Assembly (NCBI RefSeq): GCF_000420865.1
Contig: NZ_ATVT01000006.1
Location: 1-64,000 of the forward strand
DNA length: 64,000 bases
From: Butyrivibrio sp. XPD2006
GTDB taxonomy: Bacteria > Bacillota > Clostridia > Lachnospirales > Lachnospiraceae
Reading direction: 5' to 3'
Shown here: one piece after another, positions 1 to 7,720 of the stretch
Layout: every line of letters begins with the position of its first letter
Numbering within the stretch: the stretch's first letter is position 1
The notes under the pieces: model-generated
Seen by the model: only the letters and a program-made list of their open reading frames with translations
What the model was told of the DNA's origin: nothing
Database searches by the model: none
Position numbers and translations under genes: made by a program

Positions 1-175
1 GATCCATGCTGGGCCTGCCCATGTCGGATGAATACTTATCTTCAACAAGGTCATATATAAATGACCAGTCAATGGCTTTATCGATAAGACGTAGCATGTG
101 GTCCTGGGGAACCAGGTCATCCATGCTCACAAACTGCATCTGTTCGCGTTTTCTTTCGGTATTAGAAGTCATCAT
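1..175 (-). CDS. IS1182-type transposase, N-terminal fragment (cut by window edge)
   Basis: The minus strand from ATG at 175 stays open to the window edge and encodes 58 residues. The stretch DHMLRLIDKAIDWSFIYDL followed by a D-x-GRPS motif is typical of the N-terminal domain of IS1182/IS5-like DDE transposases, which cut and join the element ends. The catalytic domain would lie outside the window, so it cannot be said whether the gene is intact. Two ATG codons stand side by side (175 and 172). The family call rests on recognised N-terminal wording, not on a search. Confidence 0.75.
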   Translation of the reverse strand, partial: MMTSNTERKREQMQFVSMDDLVPQDHMLRLIDKAIDWSFIYDLVEDKYSSDMGRPSMD

Positions 176-268
176 AAAGGCAATCCCCATTCCCAACTTT
201 GATACTTCTATTATACCAGAAAAAGTGCCTCAATCCCAGATAAATACTGGGTTCATGACACTTTTACA
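176..268 (-). mobile_element. Presumed upstream end of the IS with promoter
   Basis: Sequence between the transposase start and the ddh terminator. On the minus strand an extended -10 box (TGG then TATAAT, plus-strand 210-218) lies about 35 bases upstream of the transposase ATG. A small inverted repeat, CCCAG/CTGGG with a 7-base loop (236-252), sits near the probable element end. The exact terminal inverted repeat and target duplication cannot be fixed because the other end of the element is outside the window. Confidence 0.45.
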
Positions 269-270
269 AA

Positions 271-300
271 GAAAAATCCACGGCGAATGCCGTGGACTTT
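271..300 (-). terminator. Intrinsic terminator of ddh
   Basis: Perfect 8-bp stem TCCACGGC (277-284) / GCCGTGGA (289-296) with a 4-base loop, followed on the minus strand by a run of five T. It lies about 60 bases past the ddh stop codon and separates ddh from the IS. Confidence 0.8.
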
Positions 301-314
301 GTCTACAGTCTGAA

Positions 315-334
315 GCGAGGCCGAAAGGCCTCGC
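315..334. repeat. GAAA-loop hairpin downstream of ddh
   Basis: Perfect 8-bp inverted repeat GCGAGGCC / GGCCTCGC closing a GAAA tetraloop (plus strand). It has no T-run, so alone it is not a classic terminator; it may stabilise the 3' end of ddh mRNA ahead of the terminator at 271-300. Confidence 0.6.
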
Positions 335-358
335 CTGTGGTATATCTTCCCAAATGAA

Positions 359-1345
359 TTACAGTAGATGTGCTCTGAGCTCTTCAGGGCTCTGGCTTGA
401 GAGATATGCGGGTGGAATGTCGAGCATTGTCTTGCATCCCTTAGCACCCTCTGCCTGGAGCTTAAATGCTGCTCTTGCAACTGCTACAAGAACGCTGGTT
501 GTGAACTCAGGGTTTGAATCGAGCTTTAAGCTGTACTCGATGATGTGGTTGTGCTCCTTGTCGGCGCCGGTCTTGCCGCTTCTGAATACGAAGCCGCCGT
601 GAGCCATTCCGCTGTGGTTCTTAAGAAGCTCTTCTTCACTGATGAAGTGTACTGTTGTGTCATAATCAGCAAAGTAGTTGGGCATTTCTTTGATCTCTTT
701 TTCTACGGCTGCTGCATCTGCGCCTTCCTCAAGAACAACAAAACACTCTCTTGTATGCTTGTCTCTTGTTGTAAGCTCAGGGTTCTTGCCGCTTCTTACT
801 GCCTCAAGAGCGCTCTCTACAGGAATAGTGTACTGCTTGGCATTCTTGACACCCTTTACTCTTCTGATGGCATCTGAGTGTCCCTGTGATACTCCCTTAC
901 CCCAGAATGTATAGTCGTTTCCGTCAGGAAGGATAGCGTTTGAATATACTCTTGCCAGAGAGAACATTCCGGGATCCCATCCGCATGAGATAACAGCTAC
1001 CTTACCTGCCTCTTTGGCTGATGCATCAACATTCGCAAAGTGCTCAGGAATCCTTGCGTGAGTGTCAAAGCTGTCTACCACGTTAAAGAGCTTTGCATAC
1101 TCAGGAGTCTGAACAGGAAGGTCAGTTGCGCTTCCGCCGCACAGGATCATAACGTCAATCTTGTCCTTCCAATCAGCAGCTTCGCTTACTGAAACAACAG
1201 GAACACCGGCAGTTCTGATCTGTAGAGAAGCCGGATCTCTTCTTGTGAAAACAGCTGCAAGTTCCATGTCAGGAGCTGCTGCAACTGCAAGTTCTACGCC
1301 TTTTCCAAGGTTACCGTAACCAAGGATACCGATTCTGATACTCAT
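359..1345 (-). CDS. ddh: meso-diaminopimelate D-dehydrogenase
   Basis: 328 residues, the usual length for the family. The enzyme makes meso-diaminopimelate in one NADPH-dependent step from tetrahydrodipicolinate (EC 1.4.1.16), supplying lysine and peptidoglycan precursors in the cytoplasm. The N-terminus IGILGYGNLGKGVE is the Rossmann NADP-binding loop; FTRRDP follows the second strand as in known Ddh proteins, and CGGSATDLP and CGWDPGMFSL are further family signatures. The start is set by a strong GGAGGAGG ribosome site. It is monocistronic, with a terminator at 271-300 and a promoter region shared with the divergent gene at 1441. Confidence 0.95.
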   Translation of the reverse strand: MSIRIGILGYGNLGKGVELAVAAAPDMELAAVFTRRDPASLQIRTAGVPVVSVSEAADWKDKIDVMILCGGSATDLPVQTPEYAKLFNVVDSFDTHARIPEHFANVDASAKEAGKVAVISCGWDPGMFSLARVYSNAILPDGNDYTFWGKGVSQGHSDAIRRVKGVKNAKQYTIPVESALEAVRSGKNPELTTRDKHTRECFVVLEEGADAAAVEKEIKEMPNYFADYDTTVHFISEEELLKNHSGMAHGGFVFRSGKTGADKEHNHIIEYSLKLDSNPEFTTSVLVAVARAAFKLQAEGAKGCKTMLDIPPAYLSSQSPEELRAHLL

Positions 1346-1390
1346 TAAATTTCCTCCTCCAAACTAATAAATCTCGTGCAATTAAAGTGT

Positions 1391-1415
1391 ATTATACATC
1401 AAAAAATGTTATACT
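1391..1415. promoter_or_regulatory. Divergent -10 elements for ddh and the phosphoribosyltransferase gene
   Basis: TATAAT on the minus strand (plus 1391-1396) points to ddh, and TGTTATACT, an extended -10 (1407-1415), points to the gene starting at 1441. Neither has a strong -35. Positions fit start sites about 20-40 bases ahead of each start codon. Confidence 0.5.
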
Positions 1416-1440
1416 AAAAGAAAAAAGGGGGTTTTTGGGT

Positions 1441-2085
1441 ATGCTAAGTGAGTACACCAAGATACCAGCATCAATGAATTCGAATGTGGCCCTCAAAATA
1501 ATTCCCGGCCACTATGCTACCACCCACTCTCACATAACCAATTATATGGAGATTGGTACCATGAAGACACGTTGCAGCGAAGCTCATGGTGTAGCAACAA
1601 TTCTTGCCATGCATTATACGATCTCTACACCGGTAGACACGATTGTATGTGCTGACGGAACTGAAGTTATCGGAACTTATCTCGCAGAAGAACTCACAAG
1701 AGCCGGAGTTCTCAACTACAATGCACACAGAACAGTCTATGTCATTGCACCTGAGTACACAGCAAACGGACAGATCATCTTCCGTGATAATCTCCAGCTT
1801 GCTATCAGAGGTAAACATGTACTGCTTCTTATGGGCTCACTTACAACCGGAAGAACCTTAGAGCATCTTATGGAGGGCGTACGCTATTACGGAGCCAATG
1901 TATCCGGTGCCTGCGCAATCTTCAGTGCTGTCAAGGAAGTTGATGGAGTACTTGTAAATGCCGTATTCCACCCTGAGGAAATACCTAACTACCAGTCATA
2001 TTCACCGGCTGAATGTCCTCTTTGCAAAGATGGCGTTCCGATCGATGCACTGGTAAACAGTTTTGGCTACAGCGAGCTAAAATAA
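1441..2085 (+). CDS. Phosphoribosyltransferase-like protein (orotate PRTase family) with altered PRPP loop
   Basis: 214 residues from ATG 1441, preceded by AGGGGG; an upstream in-frame start at 1387 lacks a ribosome site and overlaps the promoter. The fold order resembles type I phosphoribosyltransferases such as orotate PRTase, which use PRPP to make nucleotides. The strand-loop VLLLMGSLTTGRTLEHL lies where the PRPP loop should be, but the two acidic residues normally found there are Gly and Ser. The C-terminus has a CPLC pair. It may bind a nucleotide as a regulator or have changed catalysis. It ends in a good terminator and stands alone. Confidence 0.7.
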   Translation: MLSEYTKIPASMNSNVALKIIPGHYATTHSHITNYMEIGTMKTRCSEAHGVATILAMHYTISTPVDTIVCADGTEVIGTYLAEELTRAGVLNYNAHRTVYVIAPEYTANGQIIFRDNLQLAIRGKHVLLLMGSLTTGRTLEHLMEGVRYYGANVSGACAIFSAVKEVDGVLVNAVFHPEEIPNYQSYSPAECPLCKDGVPIDALVNSFGYSELK

Positions 2086-2100
2086 ACAGCGTATCAGACG

Positions 2101-2136
2101 GGGTTGGCACTGGAAGCATCAGCGCCAACCCTTTTT
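2101..2136 (+). terminator. Intrinsic terminator
   Basis: Perfect 8-bp stem GGGTTGGC (2101-2108) / GCCAACCC (2124-2131) followed by TTTTT. It starts 15 bases after the stop codon of the phosphoribosyltransferase-like gene and ends just before the ribosome site of the next gene. Confidence 0.85.
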
Positions 2137-2152
2137 ATATATGGAGGATGAA

Positions 2153-2662
2153 ATGGGAAAAAAGTCTATTAAAGAGGACAAGAACATTTACTTTGTTGCC
2201 AGGGAGGAAGCAGGCCTTACCAGAGCACAGGCCAGTGAGCTCATCGGAACCATCAGTGAGAGCCGCCTTGAGAAGCTTGAAACAGGCAAGACAGCCATCG
2301 TTCCCGAAGACGTTGTTGATATGGCTCTTGCTTACAAAAAGCCCGAGCTCTGCAACTATTACTGCACGCATGAATGTCGCATAGGAAAAGACTCTGTTCC
2401 GGAAGTTAAAAATGCCAGCCTCTCAGAAATAGTTCTGGGTATGCTCGCTGCCCTTAACTCTCTTGACGACCAGAAAAACCGCCTCATCGACATCACTGCA
2501 GACGGTGTCATCTCAGATGATGAGCTTCCCGACTTTGTAAAAATCGAGAAGCAGCTGGACCTTATCGATTCCACAGTAGAGTCCCTTAAAATCTGGGTTG
2601 CAAGCACCATCGCCGACGGTAAGATTGACAAGAGCAAGCTGCAGAATCTGAGAAAACAGTAA
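2153..2662 (+). CDS. HTH (XRE-like) protein
   Basis: 169 residues. The start at 2153 is preferred because GGAGG lies 5 bases upstream; the ATG at 2141 overlaps that ribosome site. Residues about 12-60 form an XRE-type helix-turn-helix (REEAGLTRAQASELIG ... ISESRLEKLETGK). A short cysteine patch, CNYYCTHEC, follows, then a helical C-terminal half with acidic patches, probably for dimerisation. This arrangement is common in Lachnospiraceae proteins of unknown target. It is likely a cytoplasmic DNA-binding protein; no ligand or operator can be named. Confidence 0.75.
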   Translation: MGKKSIKEDKNIYFVAREEAGLTRAQASELIGTISESRLEKLETGKTAIVPEDVVDMALAYKKPELCNYYCTHECRIGKDSVPEVKNASLSEIVLGMLAALNSLDDQKNRLIDITADGVISDDELPDFVKIEKQLDLIDSTVESLKIWVASTIADGKIDKSKLQNLRKQ

Positions 2663-2753
2663 AAGTATTAAAAAGTTTATTTTTTGTTTATGAACTCCTG
2701 CATTTTATGTGCCATGCTCAATATAGCACTAATTTGTTATGGAGATTTCGTAA

Positions 2754-5240
2754 ATGTCATCTGGCGATCAAAACCACCCTGATACCCGTTTGATCGCGGA
2801 ATACGTGATCAAAAATATCGACGCTGCCCTTGAAAACGACTGGATAAAGGTATATTATCAGCCGGTTATTCGCACGCTCACAGGGCAGCTTTGTGGTGCA
2901 GAATCCCTTGCCAGATGGATTGATCCAAAAGTCGGATTTCTTTCCCCAGACAAGTTCATAGGTGCTCTCGAAGCCAGCCGCCAGATACACAAGCTGGACT
3001 GCTGGATTGTTGAAAAGGTATGCTCAGACATCTCAGAACGTATAAAAAAAGGTCTCATTGCCGTTCCTGTATCGGTTAATTTTTCGCGTCTTGACTTTGA
3101 AGCTACGGATATGCTTAAGCTCGTAGAAGGCGCTGTCGAGAAATATGACATTCCCAGGGACTATATCCACATTGAAATAACCGAGAGCATGATCGTATCA
3201 GATGCCGATCTGATGTCCAAAGTGATCGAAAGCTTCAGAAATGCAGGCTACGAAGTATGGATGGACGACTTTGGAAGCGGCTATTCTTCGCTTACCCTTC
3301 TTAAAGATTACATTTTTGATACTCTTAAAATGGATATGAATTTCCTCAGTTCTTTTACTGAGAAATCCAAATCCATCATGACGTCTGCAATAAACATGGC
3401 AAAAGATATCAATATCATGACCCTGGCAGAGGGTGTTGAAACAGCCGAACAGATTGAATTCTTAAAGTCCATTGGATGCGGAAAGCTTCAGGGTTACTTC
3501 TATGGGCAGCCTATGCCTATAGATGAATTCTTTGACCATATTTCGGAATTCGGTATCACAATTGAAGAGAGACAATGGCGCAACTACTACCAGGTAGCAA
3601 GTTTTGCCGCAAGGTATACGGATGAGCCTCTTGAAATAATTGAAGACGATGGAACGAACTTCAGGACTCTTTTCATGAATGATGAGTATAAGCGTCAAAT
3701 TCAGCTAAAGACCTCTATCCCGCTTGAACAGCTTGACAAGCTCATCTACCAGACAAAATCTCCACTGCTCAAGAAATACCGTGAGTTTGCAAACACAATA
3801 GAATCTACCAAGAATCTGGAGACCTTCTACTATACATACAACGGAAACATTTTGTCACTTCAGGCAAAAGAGATTGCGGAACATAACGGAAAGCATATCA
3901 TCAGGGCATCTAACCGCAATATTTCCATGGATACCAACCTTAAAAAGCAAAATAATGTTACCAACAAGCTCAAAGAGCTTAATCATATTTTTGAGTCTGT
4001 TTTGATAGTCAATGCCGAAAAAAACACTATTACTCCACTTCTTGGGGATTTTGCCTACTCCGGCAGGGTTGTAAAAGGCTCAAATAATCTGTCAGATCAC
4101 ATTAAAACAATGGCTGATGATTTTCTTGCAATAACAGACAGAGCTAAATTCCTGGAATTTGCCGACTTTAAAACTGTAGGCGAGAAAATTGACAGATCCC
4201 AGAAAGGCTATATTGAAAATATTTTCAGGATCAAGCAACCTGACGGAAATTACAAATGGCGTGAAATAGCCATAATGCTTGTTCCGGGCACTCACGGAAA
4301 AGAATACATGATAAGCACCAAAGCCACTGCCGATGATGCGCAGAAATTCCTTTCCAGCAACAATAGTGCTTTCAACATAACGGATTATGGAAGCCAAAAC
4401 ATGGATCCTTCACTCTTTACCAAGATGTGGGAAAACATCTTAGCTAATGCTTCCATCAAATTCTTCTGGAAAGATAAAGACCGCAGATTCTTAGGCGCCA
4501 GTCAGGCTTTTCTGGACTACTATGAACTTACCATCGAAGAACTGCAGGGAAAGACTGACGAGGACATGAAATGGCACATTAATGATGCAAATTATCAGGA
4601 CGATGAGTTTGATGTCATTACAAAAGGTTCCTATGTAAAAAACTCCCCGGGACAATGCATTATAAACGGCGTTGTCCACAATATTATGGCCAATAAGAGT
4701 CCCATTTATGAGAATGGTCAGATAGTTGGGCTGATGGGATATTTCATAGATGTTGATCATGAACTGGAGCGACTTGATAAGCTCTATCAGGAGCGGAATA
4801 TTGATAGCGTGACCGGACTTATGAATCTCAATTCCCTGACTGATGTCTCAAAAAGCTATTCCCATAACTATCGGGAAAACGGCGTTGACTATGCCCTGCT
4901 GATACTCAGAAACGATACTCATCACCGCATACTCACCGACTTTGGTGAAGAATTTGGAAACAATCTGCTTAAAAAAATAGGGGAGACAATACTTGAAGTC
5001 ACCGGCGGAAGCTGCGCCGTTGCGAAGTGCCTTGCTTCTGACTTTGCCATCCTGACAAATATAACAGGGCCCTCAGAACTTGATGATCTCAAAAACAGGC
5101 TCCTTAGTGAACTGGAAAAAATAAAAGAGCTCAGCGGCAACAGCATAACTCTTAATATCCGCATTGCCACAAAGCTCAGAAGTGATGAAGGCATAACTGA
5201 TGAAAACATGTATTCAGCAGCCCTTCAGGAGTTTATGTAG
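2754..5240 (+). CDS. EAL-PAS-degenerate GGDEF signalling protein
   Basis: 828 residues, cytoplasmic, no signal peptide. Residues about 20-270 are an EAL phosphodiesterase domain for cyclic di-GMP. The metal and catalytic residues look intact: AESLAR in place of EAL, VNFSRLDF, IEITES, DDFGSG, LKMD, AEGVET and GKLQGYFYG. A middle region follows, then a PAS-like domain around 555-680 (FFWKDKDRRFLGASQAFL). The last 140 residues look like a GGDEF domain (DSVTGLMN) whose active motif has decayed to LASDF. The N-to-C order is reversed from common GGDEF-EAL proteins. GGAG lies 9 bases upstream of the ATG. Its stop codon directly touches that of the convergent gene at 5241. Confidence 0.88.
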   Translation: MSSGDQNHPDTRLIAEYVIKNIDAALENDWIKVYYQPVIRTLTGQLCGAESLARWIDPKVGFLSPDKFIGALEASRQIHKLDCWIVEKVCSDISERIKKGLIAVPVSVNFSRLDFEATDMLKLVEGAVEKYDIPRDYIHIEITESMIVSDADLMSKVIESFRNAGYEVWMDDFGSGYSSLTLLKDYIFDTLKMDMNFLSSFTEKSKSIMTSAINMAKDINIMTLAEGVETAEQIEFLKSIGCGKLQGYFYGQPMPIDEFFDHISEFGITIEERQWRNYYQVASFAARYTDEPLEIIEDDGTNFRTLFMNDEYKRQIQLKTSIPLEQLDKLIYQTKSPLLKKYREFANTIESTKNLETFYYTYNGNILSLQAKEIAEHNGKHIIRASNRNISMDTNLKKQNNVTNKLKELNHIFESVLIVNAEKNTITPLLGDFAYSGRVVKGSNNLSDHIKTMADDFLAITDRAKFLEFADFKTVGEKIDRSQKGYIENIFRIKQPDGNYKWREIAIMLVPGTHGKEYMISTKATADDAQKFLSSNNSAFNITDYGSQNMDPSLFTKMWENILANASIKFFWKDKDRRFLGASQAFLDYYELTIEELQGKTDEDMKWHINDANYQDDEFDVITKGSYVKNSPGQCIINGVVHNIMANKSPIYENGQIVGLMGYFIDVDHELERLDKLYQERNIDSVTGLMNLNSLTDVSKSYSHNYRENGVDYALLILRNDTHHRILTDFGEEFGNNLLKKIGETILEVTGGSCAVAKCLASDFAILTNITGPSELDDLKNRLLSELEKIKELSGNSITLNIRIATKLRSDEGITDENMYSAALQEFM

Positions 5241-5903
5241 TTATTTCAGATTAGCTTTTATATAATTCCACAGTTCCGTAGTCGGCTGAGGAAAATAATG
5301 GATGCCATCCTCGGGATTGGCATAAATACTTGTACTGTCACTGATGTAGGAGTAGAGATCAATGATCTTTACTCCTCTTTTATTGGCCCAGGCCACCAGC
5401 GAGTTATTATAATTTATCTGATTTGCATTAGGATAATACAGATAGTCTTTTCCATACAAAAGACATTCATCCACGGTAGGGCCAACCGTACATGCCACAA
5501 TAGTCTTCCCTTTGGCAATAAGTCCGTCATAGTATGGACCATACTCACTGAAATCTCCGAAGTTATTACATCCCATCCAGGTCACCAGAGTATCAAAATT
5601 GTCCGTGCCATAGCCATCAATCCAAGTGACCATATTGTTATAATTTGCCGCATCCTGGCAGTAAACCGTCATACCGTCAATACTCTGCCCCAGTATCCTC
5701 TCTTCGGATGCCGAGAACATATCCACAGATCTTGAATCTCCAACGAAAAGGATCCTGCCGTATCCCACAGTCTGTGTTGTATCAGCCACCTGCTCTGCAG
5801 CTTTCTGCACGGGAGCTTCCTCCACCGGAAGATCAACCATTCCTCCGGTTACGGTTACAAAGCTTACAACCAATGCAATTATGATGGAATAGACTTTTTC
5901 CAT
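5241..5903 (-). CDS. Secreted SGNH/GDSL-like hydrolase
   Basis: 220 residues with an N-terminal hydrophobic signal or anchor (about 5-22) and a short polar linker. The GDS nucleophile motif FVGDSRS is at residues 54-60 and the C-terminal D-x-x-H (DGIHYFP, about 199-205) completes a Ser-His-Asp set typical of SGNH hydrolases. Such proteins often remove acetyl or acyl groups from cell-wall or polysaccharide substrates outside the cell. The substrate is unknown. The ribosome site is weak (AAAGGG). The gene starts 17 bases after the TRAP operon and may be read through from it. Confidence 0.75.
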   Translation of the reverse strand: MEKVYSIIIALVVSFVTVTGGMVDLPVEEAPVQKAAEQVADTTQTVGYGRILFVGDSRSVDMFSASEERILGQSIDGMTVYCQDAANYNNMVTWIDGYGTDNFDTLVTWMGCNNFGDFSEYGPYYDGLIAKGKTIVACTVGPTVDECLLYGKDYLYYPNANQINYNNSLVAWANKRGVKIIDLYSYISDSTSIYANPEDGIHYFPQPTTELWNYIKANLK

Positions 5904-5920
5904 AAACAGTAATCCCTTTC

Positions 5921-6937
5921 TCAGTACTCCATTATAGCCTTGAGCACATCCATCTGATCTCCGCAGTATCTGGTATATACAGAAGCCATTGCATTACGGA
6001 AGCGCAGCTTTTCCTCAGGAGATAGTTCAATAACGGTTATCCCGCTCTCTTCTGCCACCTCTCTGGAGCTCTTTTCTCTCTCTGCCCAAAGAGTCCTCTC
6101 ATACAAAGCAGATTCTCTCGCGCATTCCTCCAGGATCTTCTGATCATCCTCTGAGAGCTTATCCCAGACAGCCTTGGAGCAGATCTGAAGCTCGGGTACT
6201 CTGGTGTGCTCATCTATCGTATAGTACCTGGCAACTATATAGTGTCTCATGGCCTCGTATGAAGGCCAGTTATTCTCAGCGCCATCCACTATTCCCTGCT
6301 CAATCGCTGAATATACTTCGGAATATACGATCTTGGAAGGATTTGCTCCAAGAGCCGATACCATGTCAGCCATCATGTCGGATTCCTGAACTCTTATATT
6401 CATGCCTTTAATGTCCTCAAGACATGTGATAGGGCTTGTGCTGTAAAAGTTTCTCGCACCGGCATCATACCAGGACAGTCCCACCAGATCATGTTCACGG
6501 GTCTTTAAAAGAAATTCATCCCCAATCTCACCGTCAAGAACCCTCCACATATGTTCAGGTCCGCTGTACAAATAAGGCATCTGAAGAACATTCATCTCGG
6601 GGATATACTCAGCCAGCTGAGACAGAGATATTCTGGCAAACGCAATGCCTCCGTACTGCATCTGCTGTATAACCTGCATCTCACTGCCAAGCTCTGCATC
6701 AGGTTTAACCAGGATCTTGATCCTTCCATCCGTTCTCTCAAAGACCAGGTCTGCAAACCTGTTAGCTCCCTGAGTTGTGGGGTAATCTGCAATCTGGTTC
6801 TCCGCGTAGAGAAAGACATATTCAGGAGCTTCCTCTTTAGCTCTTTTGTCCCTGATAAGATGAATGCCGTAAGGTACAAGAACAAGCAGCAACAAGGCAG
6901 CTACGGCTATGCAAATGTATCGCCTTATTTTATTCAT
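5921..6937 (-). CDS. TRAP-type solute-binding protein, DctP family (second copy)
   Basis: 338 residues. One N-terminal membrane segment (about 7-24) but no lipobox, so it is probably membrane-anchored or secreted. The family motif GIVDGAENNWPSYEA and the DctP fold pattern are clear. It overlaps the response-regulator gene by 4 bases (ATGA) and is the last gene of the TRAP/two-component operon. A binding protein coupled to a kinase rather than to the permease could act as ligand presenter for the sensor; that role is inference. The alternative is a second binding protein for the same permease. Confidence 0.85.
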   Translation of the reverse strand: MNKIRRYICIAVAALLLLVLVPYGIHLIRDKRAKEEAPEYVFLYAENQIADYPTTQGANRFADLVFERTDGRIKILVKPDAELGSEMQVIQQMQYGGIAFARISLSQLAEYIPEMNVLQMPYLYSGPEHMWRVLDGEIGDEFLLKTREHDLVGLSWYDAGARNFYSTSPITCLEDIKGMNIRVQESDMMADMVSALGANPSKIVYSEVYSAIEQGIVDGAENNWPSYEAMRHYIVARYYTIDEHTRVPELQICSKAVWDKLSEDDQKILEECARESALYERTLWAEREKSSREVAEESGITVIELSPEEKLRFRNAMASVYTRYCGDQMDVLKAIMEY

Positions 6938-7710
6938 ATCCCTGTAACCCCGCTTCTGTACTCACTCGGCGTCTTGCCAACCATGCGCTTAAAGACTCTT
7001 GTGAAGTAGTTCGCATCTCTGTAACCTGCCAGGGCACTGATGTCCTTGATATTGATCGCAGGATTTGCCAAAAGCTCTTTTGCCTTATTCATCCTGAACT
7101 CGTTGAGGAAGGTAATAAAGTTCTTCCCAAAGTTCTGCTTGAAAAGCTTGCAGAAGTAAACGTCCGAATACCCGAAGACTCCTGCCACATCCAAAAGTGC
7201 GATGTCCTCTTTATAGTGATTTTCAATGTATTCCTGAACCTGTCCCACAAAGACATTTGGCGGAGCATCACTCTCATCCTGATTGGGCGCCTGCGTAAAT
7301 GAACTCTCTCGCTCATTACCGGTCCCGGCGCCGCTCCTGTCACAGATATGGAAGGCCTCCTCCAGCACATTTACCAGATCCTCGTCAGAACCGGGCTTAA
7401 GCAGGTAATCAAGAGCCCTTATTTCGATAGCTCTTTTGGCATAATTAAACTCGTCAAAGGCAGTCAGAAAAACAACGCTGCTGTCGGGATTAAATTTCTT
7501 GATCTCAGCTGCTGCGTCAAGACCGTTCATGCCGGGCATCTCGATATCAAGAATCGCAATCTGGCAGTCTTTTTCCTTGAAGATATCAACCGCCTGTATG
7601 CCGTTTTCTGCCAAAAAAACTTCAGCCTGATCCGGGAAGAAATTCTTTATTTTCTTGTCTATGACCAGCCTTTCAATAGGCTCGTCGTCTGCAACCAGTA
7701 TTCTGTACAT
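6934..7710 (-). CDS. Response regulator, REC plus AraC-type DNA-binding domain
   Basis: 258 residues from ATG 7710, which has AAAGGAG five bases upstream; a longer in-frame start at 7728 would overlap the kinase gene. The receiver domain (1-120) shows the acidic pair DDE, the phospho-acceptor in AILDIEMPGMNG, the FLTAF threonine and the YLLKPGS lysine. The C-terminal 100 residues are a double helix-turn-helix of the AraC/YesN type ending in YFTRVFKRMVGKTPSEYR. It pairs with the kinase encoded just upstream and probably activates the TRAP promoter at 12805-12869. Confidence 0.92.
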   Translation of the reverse strand: MYRILVADDEPIERLVIDKKIKNFFPDQAEVFLAENGIQAVDIFKEKDCQIAILDIEMPGMNGLDAAAEIKKFNPDSSVVFLTAFDEFNYAKRAIEIRALDYLLKPGSDEDLVNVLEEAFHICDRSGAGTGNERESSFTQAPNQDESDAPPNVFVGQVQEYIENHYKEDIALLDVAGVFGYSDVYFCKLFKQNFGKNFITFLNEFRMNKAKELLANPAINIKDISALAGYRDANYFTRVFKRMVGKTPSEYRSGVTGI

Positions 7711-7720
7711 TGCTGCTCCT

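Noticed and set aside
6-602. Plus-strand open frame at the window start
   Set aside because: It runs antisense to the transposase start and ddh, has no ribosome site and its codon use is poor.
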